Source: CAYRFE01 sp964423645 [NCBI: uncultured bacterium]
GTDB lineage: Bacteria > Macinerneyibacteriota > Macinerneyibacteria > Macinerneyibacteriales
Direction of reading: 5' to 3'
Length of the DNA stretch: 64,000 nt
NCBI GenBank assembly: GCA_964423645.1
Contig: CAYRFE010000005.1
Span: 1 to 64,000 of the forward strand
Both the position numbers and the translations under genes were made by a program. Below, in pieces: positions 53,615 through 62,414 of the stretch (position 1 is the stretch's first letter; every line of letters starts with the position of its first letter). Below the pieces are notes generated by a model. That model was not told the DNA's origin. It saw nothing but the letters and a program-made list of their open reading frames with translations, and ran no database searches.

Positions 53615-53806
53615 TTACTTTTTCTTATATCGACAGGTCGAAACTCCGAATAACGAGTAAAGTCCGCACCATTTAGTGATTCCCGTAAGAAGCGGAACAA
53701 GCGCCGCCAACCCCCAATATGATTGATAATACCAACCTGCGGCAAGCCCCGCCACACCGACAATGATTCTAATGACTCTATCAACATTTCCCACATTTGA
53801 CAACAT
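53615..53806 (-). CDS. Small DUF2892 (YgaP-like) membrane protein
   Basis: 63 residues: NVGNVDRVIRIIVGVAGLAAG, a second hydrophobic segment SYWGLAALVPLLTGITKWCG and the terminal CGLYSLFGVSTCRYKKK with the two conserved cysteines of the DUF2892 family, usually found in or beside rhodanese proteins. GGAGG ribosome site. Co-transcribed with the diiron protein 13 bases downstream; a sulfur or oxidative-stress link is inference. Confidence 0.85.
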   Translation of the reverse strand: MLSNVGNVDRVIRIIVGVAGLAAGWYYQSYWGLAALVPLLTGITKWCGLYSLFGVSTCRYKKK

Positions 53807-53830
53807 AACGACCTCCTCAAACCTGATATA

Positions 53831-53859
53831 AGTATACTCGAAAAGATTTCGGTTTACAA
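53831..53859 (-). promoter_or_regulatory. Promoter of the DUF2892-diiron pair
   Basis: Minus strand TTGTAA (53859-53854), 17 nt, TATACT (53836-53831), short leader with GAGGAGG. Back to back with the rightward promoter at 53894. Confidence 0.55.
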
Positions 53860-53893
53860 TCGTAAAAATATTTCGCGCGCATAGTCTTTTTTG

Positions 53894-53923
53894 TTGCGAC
53901 AATATGTACGCACCTGCTATACT
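53894..53923 (+). promoter_or_regulatory. Promoter of the RNA methyltransferase gene, predicted leaderless
   Basis: TTGCGA (53894-53899), 18 nt, TATACT (53918-53923) with an extended -10 TGC, then six bases to the ATG at 53930 with no ribosome site. Confidence 0.6.
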
Positions 53924-53929
53924 TACCTT

Positions 53930-55108
53930 ATGAAAACACCTTTGTTTGAGACATTCATTGTTAATGATGTTCGGTCTGACGGTTTCTTTATAGCTCATAC
54001 CGCGTCAGGACTCTCGCCGCATGTCTTTTATACTGATATCGGTGAAAATCTGTCAGGAGAGATCTTTAAGCGAAAAAGAAAACTTTGGTGTCGGAATTTT
54101 ACCGTTTCATCCAATGTTTCCTCCTTTCGCACAGAGCCGACGTGTATTCATTTCACACAATGCGGCGGCTGTGATCTGAGACATCTGACTTATGAACGAC
54201 AGTTATCAATCAAATCATTGATAGCAGAGAAACTTCTCGGCGTTTGGCCTGAGCATGTTATTGAATCACCAACCACCGATCATTACCGAAATTATGCCGC
54301 TTTCAATATTGAATACGGTAAAACAGGGTTTTACAGAAAAATGTCTCGATCGTTACTCGATATCGAAGAATGTCTTCTCATGGACAATGTGATTAACAAT
54401 GAATTACCGTCAATTCATGCGATCAAAGCGGATTTTGAGGGTGAAATACGTATAAAAACGTGCGATTCCGGTATAATACGACGCGATTACCCTAAATTTG
54501 TGTCAAAAGAAGCGACGAAAGAATCACTCCGCTACGCACAAAAGACGATCGACGGTATACCCTATTTTGTGTCTCCCGATACATTTTTTCAATCAAATGA
54601 CGGGATACTTCCTGCCTGGCTTCGTACTATCGAGCGTTATGTGAATGTGCGAAAAACACCCGGAACTTCGCTGATAGATCTTTACTCCGGAGCCGGAACC
54701 ATTTCATTGTGGCTTGCACGTTCGGTCGGGGATGTTATCGGTATTGAAAATAATCCGTTAGCGGTATTTCTCGCAACCCGCAGTATTGAGATCATGGGTT
54801 TCGACGCCACTGCCGTACGCTACGAGACCGGCGATCTCAATTCATATGACATCACTCATTTGAACGCAGATATACTCGTTGTCAACCCCCCACGAGGCGG
54901 ACTTTCGGATAATGTCATCCGATACATCAGGGAAAAGAAGTTTGCATCTGTTATTTACAGTTCGTGTAATATTGCATCATTTGCTCGAGATGTCTTCGCA
55001 CTTCATGAATACGGTCTCTCAGAATATACGCTGGTTGACATGTTCCCGCATACGTTCCATTTTGAAACAGTAGGATTACTAACCCGCAAGGAGGAGCACC
55101 ATGGTTGA
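53930..55108 (+). CDS. TrmA/RlmD-family uracil-C5 RNA methyltransferase
   Basis: 392 residues. An iron-sulfur site CIHFTQCGGCDLRHLTYERQ near residue 76, the SAM-binding stretch LIDLYSGAGTISLWLAR near 250, VVNPPRGGLSDNVI near 325 and the catalytic nucleophile in YSSCNIASFARD. An N-terminal TRAM-like strand region is reduced. Makes m5U in tRNA or 23S rRNA; which one cannot be told from sequence. Start at 53930 and not the ORF start at 53891, because of the promoter. Overlaps ndk by eight bases. Confidence 0.88.
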   Translation: MKTPLFETFIVNDVRSDGFFIAHTASGLSPHVFYTDIGENLSGEIFKRKRKLWCRNFTVSSNVSSFRTEPTCIHFTQCGGCDLRHLTYERQLSIKSLIAEKLLGVWPEHVIESPTTDHYRNYAAFNIEYGKTGFYRKMSRSLLDIEECLLMDNVINNELPSIHAIKADFEGEIRIKTCDSGIIRRDYPKFVSKEATKESLRYAQKTIDGIPYFVSPDTFFQSNDGILPAWLRTIERYVNVRKTPGTSLIDLYSGAGTISLWLARSVGDVIGIENNPLAVFLATRSIEIMGFDATAVRYETGDLNSYDITHLNADILVVNPPRGGLSDNVIRYIREKKFASVIYSSCNIASFARDVFALHEYGLSEYTLVDMFPHTFHFETVGLLTRKEEHHG

Positions 55109-55553
55109 AAAAACATTTATCATGATCAAACCGGATGGGATTCAACGGGCACTTATCGGTCAGATTATTGAGCGTTTTGAAGACAAGGGTTTGAAACTTG
55201 TCGGATTGAAATTAATGTACATACCTCAATCTCTGGCACAAAAACACTATCAAATGCATATTGAAAAACCATTTTTCGGTGAACTTCTCGAGTTTATTAC
55301 TTCAGGACCTGTAGTCGCGATGGTATGGGAAGCAGACAATGCGGTGTACATCGGAAGAAAAATAGTAGGCCAAACAACTCCTAATGAAGCGGCACCCGGT
55401 ACTATTCGAGGTGATTTTTGCATCAATACTCAATTCAATCTCATTCATGCATCTGACACAGTGGAAAATGCGCAAAGAGAGATCGCGTTATTTTTTGGAC
55501 AAGAAGAATTAGTAAAGTATGATCGTTCGATCATGCATTGGCTGGGTTTATAA
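55101..55553 (+). CDS. ndk: Nucleoside diphosphate kinase
   Basis: 150 residues. KTFIMIKPDGIQRALIGQII at the N-terminus, FITSGPVVAMVWEADNAV, TIRGDFCINTQFNLIHASD with the phospho-accepting His. Balances NTP pools. AAGGAGG inside the end of the methyltransferase gene is its ribosome site. A weak hairpin with TTTTC near 55587-55612 may end the unit. Confidence 0.95.
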   Translation: MVEKTFIMIKPDGIQRALIGQIIERFEDKGLKLVGLKLMYIPQSLAQKHYQMHIEKPFFGELLEFITSGPVVAMVWEADNAVYIGRKIVGQTTPNEAAPGTIRGDFCINTQFNLIHASDTVENAQREIALFFGQEELVKYDRSIMHWLGL

Positions 55554-55686
55554 TATTTCCTCTTTCGATACTGCATCGCATTATAATTAGGGGCGTCATC
55601 AAGGCGCTCTTTTCATACCGTCATGATTATACTTATTTCATTGTTCGCCATACAAAATTCTTTCTTATTGTAAGCGAATAAATGCG

Positions 55687-55714
55687 TTGATTTTTCTTGA
55701 TTATCTGCTATAAT
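55687..55714 (+). promoter_or_regulatory. Promoter of the TPR gene at 55734
   Basis: TTGATT (55687-55692), 16 nt, TATAAT (55709-55714) with extended -10 TGC. The predicted start near 55721 leaves a leader of about 13 nt in which GAGGTG is the very 5' end. Confidence 0.6.
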
Positions 55715-55733
55715 ACGAAAGAGGTGTATTGTA

Positions 55734-56861
55734 ATGACGAAAAAGTCCAAGGAATTGACCGCTTTTGTTGCTATAGCGGGAAAAGAGTATCACTTAAAAA
55801 CATATACGGATAAGTATAATACGTTGACATCAGAACTCACGCTCAACGGGAATTTGATTACTCGAAAAAATGTAAAATTAAAAAAAGAAGTTGATGAAAA
55901 AGAACTGATCGCATATATCGAGCAAATTCATAAAGATTATATACATGAACTTTCTGTGCTTAACCACATAAGTGAAGAAGAAGAGAATCAACAAAATGTC
56001 AAATTCCTCCTTTTCTTAGGAGCAGTATATTACACAAAAGGCCTCATCGATGAGTCTGCGGTTATTTTCAAAAAAGCCTTAAAATGGGAAAGTAACTGTG
56101 TCGAGGCATATAACTACCTTGGGGCGATCGCACTTAAGCGACAAGATGTTCCTTTGGCGATTGATTATCTCAAACGCGCAGCCACCCTTTCCCCCGACCT
56201 TCTCGAAACAAAATTAAAATTAGTTGATGCTTATTTGGAATTAGGAAATACGAAAAAAGCTGAAGAAGAGTTGATGCGTATTACCAAACACCACCCTGAA
56301 TATCACTATTCGTATTGGTATTTGAGTTTATTGTTTATAAAAAAACTCATTCTTGGCAATTTTCGCCCAAATGAAGATCTCGAAATATTTCAACAAACAG
56401 TTGAAATGTTAAAGAAAGGATTCCAACTTGCAAAAGATGTTATTAACAAAGACACGTTTGAACAAGCGTTTATCGCTTTCAACGGGAGTCAATACGAGGA
56501 AGCATATAAGTGCATACAAATGATTATCGAAAGTTGTAAAAATTCTTTTTTAAACAAAGAAATTGACAATTTCCACATTGTTTTAATGGAATACAAAAAA
56601 ACAAAAGATATTTCGGTTGTTCGACGTGCCGTTGACGAATTCAGACAGTTACTCACTGAAAAACCCAATGAAGATTTACACAATAAATTGGGTATATTGG
56701 AGTTTTTAAGTGCGCAAGATATGTTAAAAAGCGCGTATGAACATTTTAAAAATGCAATTGATATCAATCCGAATTATTTAAATGCACAGAAAAATCTGAA
56801 TATCATTAAAACATATACACGCAATATCGACAATACCATATTTGATTTTCTCAAACAGTAA
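55734..56861 (+). CDS. TPR-repeat protein
   Basis: 375 residues. After ~75 residues of mixed strand (VAIAGKEYHLKTYTDKYNTL) come tetratricopeptide repeats: NVKFLLFLGAVYYTKGLIDE, EAYNYLGAIALKRQDVPLAI, ETKLKLVDAYLELGNTKKAE, and a last unit LGILEFLSAQDMLKSAYEHF. No signal peptide or catalytic domain. Scaffold of unknown partner. Confidence 0.75.
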   Translation: MTKKSKELTAFVAIAGKEYHLKTYTDKYNTLTSELTLNGNLITRKNVKLKKEVDEKELIAYIEQIHKDYIHELSVLNHISEEEENQQNVKFLLFLGAVYYTKGLIDESAVIFKKALKWESNCVEAYNYLGAIALKRQDVPLAIDYLKRAATLSPDLLETKLKLVDAYLELGNTKKAEEELMRITKHHPEYHYSYWYLSLLFIKKLILGNFRPNEDLEIFQQTVEMLKKGFQLAKDVINKDTFEQAFIAFNGSQYEEAYKCIQMIIESCKNSFLNKEIDNFHIVLMEYKKTKDISVVRRAVDEFRQLLTEKPNEDLHNKLGILEFLSAQDMLKSAYEHFKNAIDINPNYLNAQKNLNIIKTYTRNIDNTIFDFLKQ

Positions 56862-56892
56862 TATCACACCACATTGTATCTTTTCTTCGGTC

Positions 56893-57228
56893 TCAACGAA
56901 TATACTCATCAAGCAGTGTGCGAAGCGAGATCACGTTCGTATCCTCAGATACAAGAATTACCGTTTCTTCTTTATCGTTCATGATTCTTCTGATCTGCAC
57001 ACTACCCATCGTTCGCATGACAAGAAACGGTTTCCCGCTTCTGAATATTGTATCCGTTGCTTCACAAATTTTTTGATACACGAGAGAAGTGATCGTCTTA
57101 TTGACGGGTACGCCGCCTGAATATATACCCGAAGAACTCTCTTGGGGAGTGACAGGAATATACTCGAGACCGGACGGACTAATAATCCACGTATTCGCAT
57201 TGCCGTCTGAATAGATAATTTTATCCAC
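56893..57228 (-). CDS. Small hypothetical protein
   Basis: 111 residues from a GTG at 57228 behind AGGAGG. The sequence (IIYSDGNANTWIISPSGLEY, YSGGVPVNKTITSLVYQKIC, RTMGSVQIRRIMNDKEETVI) is soluble, without signal, membrane or catalytic motifs that I know. Convergent with the TPR gene. Function unknown; the strong ribosome site supports it as a gene. Confidence 0.55.
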   Translation of the reverse strand: MDKIIYSDGNANTWIISPSGLEYIPVTPQESSSGIYSGGVPVNKTITSLVYQKICEATDTIFRSGKPFLVMRTMGSVQIRRIMNDKEETVILVSEDTNVISLRTLLDEYIR

Positions 57229-57472
57229 ACCACTCCTCCTTGCATGAATATGACGCGACACACAACGCAATGATCACCATAGTGCGAGAAACGATATTTC
57301 GCTTCACAGACATCAGTCTATATCAAAGCATGGTGCTTTGCAACTCAAATTAGCGTCTCATACCCTTATAGAAATCAAATTAGGTAGAAACGAGGTTCAT
57401 GCATTGAATCATCAAAATGAAGTTCGGAAGAAGGTACATATTTTCAAATGGCAAAAAGATACTGTCATATAA

Positions 57473-57499
57473 TAAAAAAACCCTCGTAAAAACGAGGGT
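57473..57499 (-). terminator. Terminator of the class V aminotransferase gene
   Basis: ACCCTCG / CGAGGGT (57480-57499) around TAAAAA, followed on the minus strand by a run of seven T's. Confidence 0.88.
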
Positions 57500-57523
57500 G
57501 AGAAAAAAACGAACAAAACAATA

Positions 57524-58615
57524 CTATTTTAACTTCATGACTTCTTCGAGGGTACCTAAGTACGTTTTCAACTCATCCATGGTCCTGCCGGCCATATGAG
57601 GTATACGGAATGTCTTATCTTTCAACTTACCATATCCGTTTGAAAACACGTACCCGCGTTTTTTAAGTTCGCCTGATACTTCTTTCAAATCAAGATTCCG
57701 CGTATTCTTGATACATGATACCGTACGAGATGCATATTTTTCCTCTTTTACCAATACTTCAAAATGCTTTGCACCCCATTCACGGGCAAAACGCATCATT
57801 GCTTCATGACGAGCATACACGTTCTCAAAGCCTTCTTTCATCATTTTATCAAGTGAACACGCCAAACCGTACATATGCGGTGTGGTCGGTGTTGACGGAT
57901 ATTGATGATCCTTTTCAGTGACGAATTTATATAACTGAACAATGTCAAAATAAAACCCGCGATTTTTTACGGTTTTTGCCCGCTCGATCGCACGTTGAGA
58001 AACGGAACACATTGCGAGACCGGGAGGAACTCCGAGACATTTTTGCGATGAAGTGATCATAATATCAACACCGAGTTTATCGGTCTCAATTTTCACACCA
58101 CCCATTGAAGATACTGCATCCATCAACCAGATGACATTAGGATATTTTTTTACGACTTCAGCTATCTCTGCGACGGGGTTCATAATACCGGTGGATGTCT
58201 CATTATGAGTAATAGTAAGAACATCATATTTGCCGGTTGATAAATATTTGTCAACTTCTTCCGGAAGAGTCGGCATCCCCCATTCAGGAACTTCGACCTT
58301 ATCGGCAGGAATACCATTCCAATCAGCCATTTCAAACCAACGATCACCGAAAGAACCTACAGAAAAAACCACTGCTCTTTTTGCCGTACAACTTCTAATT
58401 GATCCTTCCATAAGTCCTGAACCAGAAGATGTAGAAAAAATGATTGGATTGGTCGTCAAAAAAAGTTTCTGAATCTTTTCAGCACAATTCTTTTGTAATT
58501 CCGTCCAATCTTTCCCGCGGTGGCTTATCATCGGTCCTGACATGGCTTCTAAAACATCATCGGCAACATCAACAGGACCCGGGATAAACAGCTTCGCATG
58601 TGGTTTCTTTTCCAT
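57524..58615 (-). CDS. Class V (alanine/serine-glyoxylate type) aminotransferase
   Basis: 363 residues, PLP enzyme. N-terminal KLFIPGPVDVADDVLEAMSG and MISHRGKDW, IIFSTSSGSGLMEGSIRSC, the Asp in WLMDAVSSMGGVKIETD and the PLP Lys in MITSSQKCLGVPPGLAMCS near residue 190. Substrate pair not resolvable between alanine-, serine- and related glyoxylate transaminases. AAGGAGG ribosome site; own promoter and terminator. Confidence 0.88.
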   Translation of the reverse strand: MEKKPHAKLFIPGPVDVADDVLEAMSGPMISHRGKDWTELQKNCAEKIQKLFLTTNPIIFSTSSGSGLMEGSIRSCTAKRAVVFSVGSFGDRWFEMADWNGIPADKVEVPEWGMPTLPEEVDKYLSTGKYDVLTITHNETSTGIMNPVAEIAEVVKKYPNVIWLMDAVSSMGGVKIETDKLGVDIMITSSQKCLGVPPGLAMCSVSQRAIERAKTVKNRGFYFDIVQLYKFVTEKDHQYPSTPTTPHMYGLACSLDKMMKEGFENVYARHEAMMRFAREWGAKHFEVLVKEEKYASRTVSCIKNTRNLDLKEVSGELKKRGYVFSNGYGKLKDKTFRIPHMAGRTMDELKTYLGTLEEVMKLK

Positions 58616-58970
58616 AACAACCTCCTTAAGTGGTATATATTGTACCAATTATTCCTCTGGAGATATAGTAATCAATTTGAACAAATATGTCAACCGAAAT
58701 CGGGCATTGAACGTCATGGAACGAACTTCCCGGCAAATTTCGGAGTTTCACAAAAAACAACACTCGATCTATCCGTCCTCCCTATGCTTCGTCAGTGTTC
58801 ACTTACCGAGTACTTCGTCGTCGGTCAGTATAAACTCCGTCAACGCACCGTAAGAGCTCTCTTAGCGTGAAATCCGGGAGATGAGCAGAAAGATTTTTAC
58901 CTCGAATGGAAACAACATATTGCAGGTCGTATGCGCCCGACTTTGTTAAAAATAACTACTATCGAAAATA
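58616..58970. other. Interval with the aminotransferase promoter, otherwise empty
   Basis: The promoter lies at 58665-58693. No gene is supported in 58700-58970. It includes the 18-base sequence CAGTATAAACTCCGTCAA (about 58826-58843), shared with 44039-44056, preceded in both places by a TACTTC-N-CG stretch. Confidence 0.5.
58665..58693 (-). promoter_or_regulatory. Promoter of the class V aminotransferase gene
   Basis: Minus strand TTGACA (58693-58688), 17 nt, TACTAT (58670-58665), leader of about 43 nt with AAGGAGG. Confidence 0.65.
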
Positions 58971-59570
58971 TTACACATTTCGCACTGACAGTGTGCGTCC
59001 ATACGTCGTTTCAAATAAATCGGCTTTTTCGAGAGCTTTCATCCGTTCTGCATCGGCATCGTGCGAATTGACAACAACGATCGCATCAGAATCGGTGAAG
59101 GTACATGAAAGTTGTGTCACTTTCGCTCTATGAGACACATCAAGTCCATCGGCGATCCGCAAAAGCGATGCGAGCTGACACACATATCTTCGTTCGCTTT
59201 TTTTTAAAAGTGCATAGCCGTCATGACTATCGTGCGGGAGTGCTTTTCGGTGATATCGTGCGATAAGACCGATATAAAGACGGATCTTTTTATCAAATTC
59301 TAAAAACGGAGACGAAAGAATCAGTGCATATGATTTTTTATTATGTGCGGAATCGCTGTATGCAGCTCCTATGTCATGGAGCATTGCTGCATATTTCAAT
59401 ATATATCGGTCAGTTTCACTCAGTCGGTGAAGAGGAGCAAATCCGTCAAAGAGTTGGCACGCAAGCGATGAAACGACGGTATAATGGCGTATATCTTTGT
59501 CATAATAAGACGCAAGTTTTTCAACCGATTTCAGAAATTTCTCAGGCTTGATGGTCAATAAAATACCCAT
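58971..59570 (-). CDS. HD-domain protein resembling the Ppx/GppA C-terminal domain
   Basis: 199 residues. SVEKLASYYDKDIRHYTVVSS opens the domain; the metal pair is in LKYAAMLHDIGAAYSDSAHN (HD) and the later LIARYHRKALPHDSHDGY and SLLRIADGLDVSH match the HD part of exopolyphosphatase/GppA enzymes. The ASKHA catalytic half of Ppx is missing. Three bases after the CHAD gene stop, so co-transcribed with a polyphosphate-binding-type protein. Activity unknown. Confidence 0.8.
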   Translation of the reverse strand: MGILLTIKPEKFLKSVEKLASYYDKDIRHYTVVSSLACQLFDGFAPLHRLSETDRYILKYAAMLHDIGAAYSDSAHNKKSYALILSSPFLEFDKKIRLYIGLIARYHRKALPHDSHDGYALLKKSERRYVCQLASLLRIADGLDVSHRAKVTQLSCTFTDSDAIVVVNSHDADAERMKALEKADLFETTYGRTLSVRNV

Positions 59571-59572
59571 TG

Positions 59573-60532
59573 TTACCCTTGTAATGAATCGACCAAGGCA
59601 CATAGATTTTCCCAGGTATTTTGCTCAGTATGATATTTCCAATACTCGGTAAAATCATGAAATGCCACTATTCGTGCTTCTTTTCGTTCTTGCTCAACTA
59701 CATGTAACCCTTTTTTTATTCGTGTAAACCCACGCAAAGTACCCAAATATCGTTCTGTAAAGCGTGCCTCTTTTTCAAGAAAAACGGGGATTTGTTGCAA
59801 CCATACGTCACAGTCATGCAAAAGTCCCAGAACATCTTGCGCTTTTTTAACAACTTGAATATACGGTTTAAATTCACCTTGCAATTCCGAATCAAATAAT
59901 TCCATTTCATATCGTAAAAATTTTGCTGCTATTCGCATCGCATGTAATTCTTCCGATGCCGATGGATCATTCACGTATCGCTCAAACGTTAAAAACTCAG
60001 TAAGACGTTGTCGTATTCGCTCACCTATATACTTTTTAATTGAATCATCCTGTTGGATATCAGATAATCTGCATTGTGTCGCCACCGTATCGAGTGTTCG
60101 CAGGATACGCAGTAACTCGTTAGTTTGCTCCAGTTGATTAAAAAAACGAAGTATTTTTTTCTGTTGTCGTGTCCGAGATTGTAAAAAACGCAGGCGCAGA
60201 CGATCAACTCCCGGGCGAATACGAATATCATTATGAGTTAAAATAAACGAATCCAAAAACTCGATCTGAACATCCAAATCGCGTGCACTGCCTAATACCT
60301 TGGTGAGGGACTTAACCGTCGAAAGCCATGCTTTACTGTCACGCTCATCAAACGCATCGTAAAATACATCCAACGCTCTTCTGACACGCCGTGACGCAAC
60401 TCTCATTCTATGCAAATATTCATGATCCGCGGCAGCAATTACACCGTCTTTTTCTTTCAATAATGCAGTCATATGGTCACGCAATTTTTCAACTGCAAGA
60501 CATGAATATCCGTTGATACCTCTATCCGCCAT
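59573..60532 (-). CDS. CHAD-domain protein
   Basis: 319 residues. The conserved histidine and basic helices of the CHAD domain are visible at the start (DHEYLHRMRVASRRVRRALDVF) and in the second half (ELHAMRIAAKFLRYEMELFD), with LLHDCDVWLQQIPVFL and HDFTEYWKYHTEQ. CHAD domains bind inorganic polyphosphate through these basic surfaces; many are fused to CYTH triphosphatase domains, but here it stands alone. GGAGGG ribosome site. Sits between a TPR gene and the HD gene. Confidence 0.88.
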   Translation of the reverse strand: MADRGINGYSCLAVEKLRDHMTALLKEKDGVIAAADHEYLHRMRVASRRVRRALDVFYDAFDERDSKAWLSTVKSLTKVLGSARDLDVQIEFLDSFILTHNDIRIRPGVDRLRLRFLQSRTRQQKKILRFFNQLEQTNELLRILRTLDTVATQCRLSDIQQDDSIKKYIGERIRQRLTEFLTFERYVNDPSASEELHAMRIAAKFLRYEMELFDSELQGEFKPYIQVVKKAQDVLGLLHDCDVWLQQIPVFLEKEARFTERYLGTLRGFTRIKKGLHVVEQERKEARIVAFHDFTEYWKYHTEQNTWENLCALVDSLQG

Positions 60533-60558
60533 TCATCCCTCCCCAATATAAAAATAAG

Positions 60559-62301
60559 TTATTTGTCCGTAAATAACGGAGAAATACGATCCATATACGC
60601 GTATTCAAGCAATGCTGACGCATATCCTTTTTGAAATTTGAACGGTACTTTTTGCATAACGGACTGCACCGTTGCTTTCCAGCTATCATGCCATGCCATA
60701 TCATCAGTCGCCTTATGCATGAGTGCATATGTAAGCCCCTGATTTGAATTGCGTACACTTTCATAAAAAGTTGCAGGAGTAAACTTTTTCGCCATTATTG
60801 CCGTAAGTATTTCTTCATGAAGCGGATCATGACTATAATCAAATTTGTGACGAACTGATGCAAGTAAAACCATGCTCTTTTGAAATATTTCCGGATAATC
60901 ATATAAATACGAAGAGGTAGCTGATGAAAGCAACATCATATAGCTCTGATAATGAGAAACAGATTGCAGTGATTTTTCTGCCTCGATAAACATTTTTACG
61001 CAATCCTTTTCATTATATTTCGAAAGAAATGAATAGTATGCTTCATTAAATGCCGCAATACAGCGAAAACGCTCATGATTATTGATCGCAGATATGGAAA
61101 CAACCTTGCGTAAATATCCTATTGCTTTTGCAAATTCTCCGATCTCTCCGAGCAACACTGCGAAATTGACGGTCGTTCGAGAATATTCCGAACGCATGTT
61201 ATATTTCAGATAGATATCAAATGAAATCTCAGTATCCAATGATTCAAGAAACGAATGGTCATTTAAAATACGAAGTATATTGTAATATAACATTCGTGTT
61301 GAAAGACTCATTAGTCTCTCTTCGGTCTCATCGCTTAATTTCATAACGTGTACATAACACGCAGCTGCCTTTTTATAATCTTGTCGCACATAATAAAAAT
61401 GTGCAAGTGTGTTAAAAAAGGGAATACGATTCTCTGACGTCGCGGGTAACTTTTTAAACCGATTCAATACTCTCAACTGACGTTTCATATCATTGATCTT
61501 GATATAATACAAAAAAAGTCGAAGAAATATCTTTATACGATAATAATGAGGGATATCAGATTGAATCGCACTCTCAAGCACATTCAATGTCTCTTGTACT
61601 GTTTCCGGAGTACCGATACCCGTCGTTGTATGAAGATGGATAAGCATGAAATAATAATAGATCTTCTTTTTAATATCCTGCTCAAATAATAAAAATTTCT
61701 TCGCTTTCGGTAATAACTCTTCAACATATTGATATTTTTCCAATTTCTCGTAATATGATATCTTCATCAAAAGCGTGTCAAAGGAGGAGTATTCAAAATG
61801 AGAATCCTGCTCGATAATGTCCAGTAGCTCTTTCCCTTTTGCACTGAAATCTATGGTCAGTAACAGATCCTTAAATGAAACTCCGCTTCGCTCATTGCGA
61901 TAAAATCTATCAAGAGTGAGGTAATCCATAAAATGTCTGAATGCAGTTTGATAATCACCCAACAAACGTGCAATTGTCCCGATATTATGAAACAAGTATA
62001 AAATTCGCAGACAATCATTTTCTTGCAAAACAGCGTCTCGAATTGATTCTAAAAGCTCCATTGCTCTCTCATAGCGGCCTGAAAACAATAGAGACATTGC
62101 ATGATTATATATCTGACCTGTTTTTTTATCGGGAATTTTTGACAAATGATCAAGCAAATCGGCCATATCTTCCTGACCTGCCTCAACATGTGCGACAGAT
62201 TGAGAATCACTTATATGTGAAATATCCAGAAGTAACCTTTCGCGCGCAACTTCAAGAATAACAACGTTCCCTGTTTGCAATTCACTAAAAAATGCATTCA
62301 T
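60559..62301 (-). CDS. Large TPR-like helical-repeat protein
   Basis: 580 residues. After ~45 residues of short strands (NVVILEVARERLLLDISHIS) the protein is helical repeats: IYNHAMSLLFSGRYERAMEL, LFHNIGTIARLLGDYQTAFR, LAHFYYVRQDYKKAAACYVH, FAVLLGEIGEFAKAIGYLRK. No output domain. Leads the operon with CHAD and HD. The ATG stands eight bases after a consensus -10 box without a ribosome site. Confidence 0.7.
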   Translation of the reverse strand: MNAFFSELQTGNVVILEVARERLLLDISHISDSQSVAHVEAGQEDMADLLDHLSKIPDKKTGQIYNHAMSLLFSGRYERAMELLESIRDAVLQENDCLRILYLFHNIGTIARLLGDYQTAFRHFMDYLTLDRFYRNERSGVSFKDLLLTIDFSAKGKELLDIIEQDSHFEYSSFDTLLMKISYYEKLEKYQYVEELLPKAKKFLLFEQDIKKKIYYYFMLIHLHTTTGIGTPETVQETLNVLESAIQSDIPHYYRIKIFLRLFLYYIKINDMKRQLRVLNRFKKLPATSENRIPFFNTLAHFYYVRQDYKKAAACYVHVMKLSDETEERLMSLSTRMLYYNILRILNDHSFLESLDTEISFDIYLKYNMRSEYSRTTVNFAVLLGEIGEFAKAIGYLRKVVSISAINNHERFRCIAAFNEAYYSFLSKYNEKDCVKMFIEAEKSLQSVSHYQSYMMLLSSATSSYLYDYPEIFQKSMVLLASVRHKFDYSHDPLHEEILTAIMAKKFTPATFYESVRNSNQGLTYALMHKATDDMAWHDSWKATVQSVMQKVPFKFQKGYASALLEYAYMDRISPLFTDK

Positions 62302-62309
62302 ATAGCATT

Positions 62310-62338
62310 ATTATACACGAAGTTTCGTATCAAGACAA
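62310..62338 (-). promoter_or_regulatory. Promoter of the TPR-CHAD-HD operon, predicted leaderless
   Basis: Minus strand TTGTCT (62338-62333), 17 nt, TATAAT (62315-62310), then AATGCTAT and the ATG at 62301. No Shine-Dalgarno fits. Confidence 0.65.
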
Positions 62339-62365
62339 CATGAATTACATATATGATCAGCAGCA

Positions 62366-62394
62366 TTGCATTTATTATAAGTTTCTGTTACTAT
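62366..62394 (+). promoter_or_regulatory. Promoter of the PAS-GGDEF gene
   Basis: TTGCAT (62366-62371), 17 nt, TACTAT (62389-62394) with an extended -10 TG. Divergent from the promoter of the TPR-CHAD-HD operon 28 bases away. Confidence 0.5.
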
Positions 62395-62414
62395 TAAACC
62401 TGACGGGAGGATGC

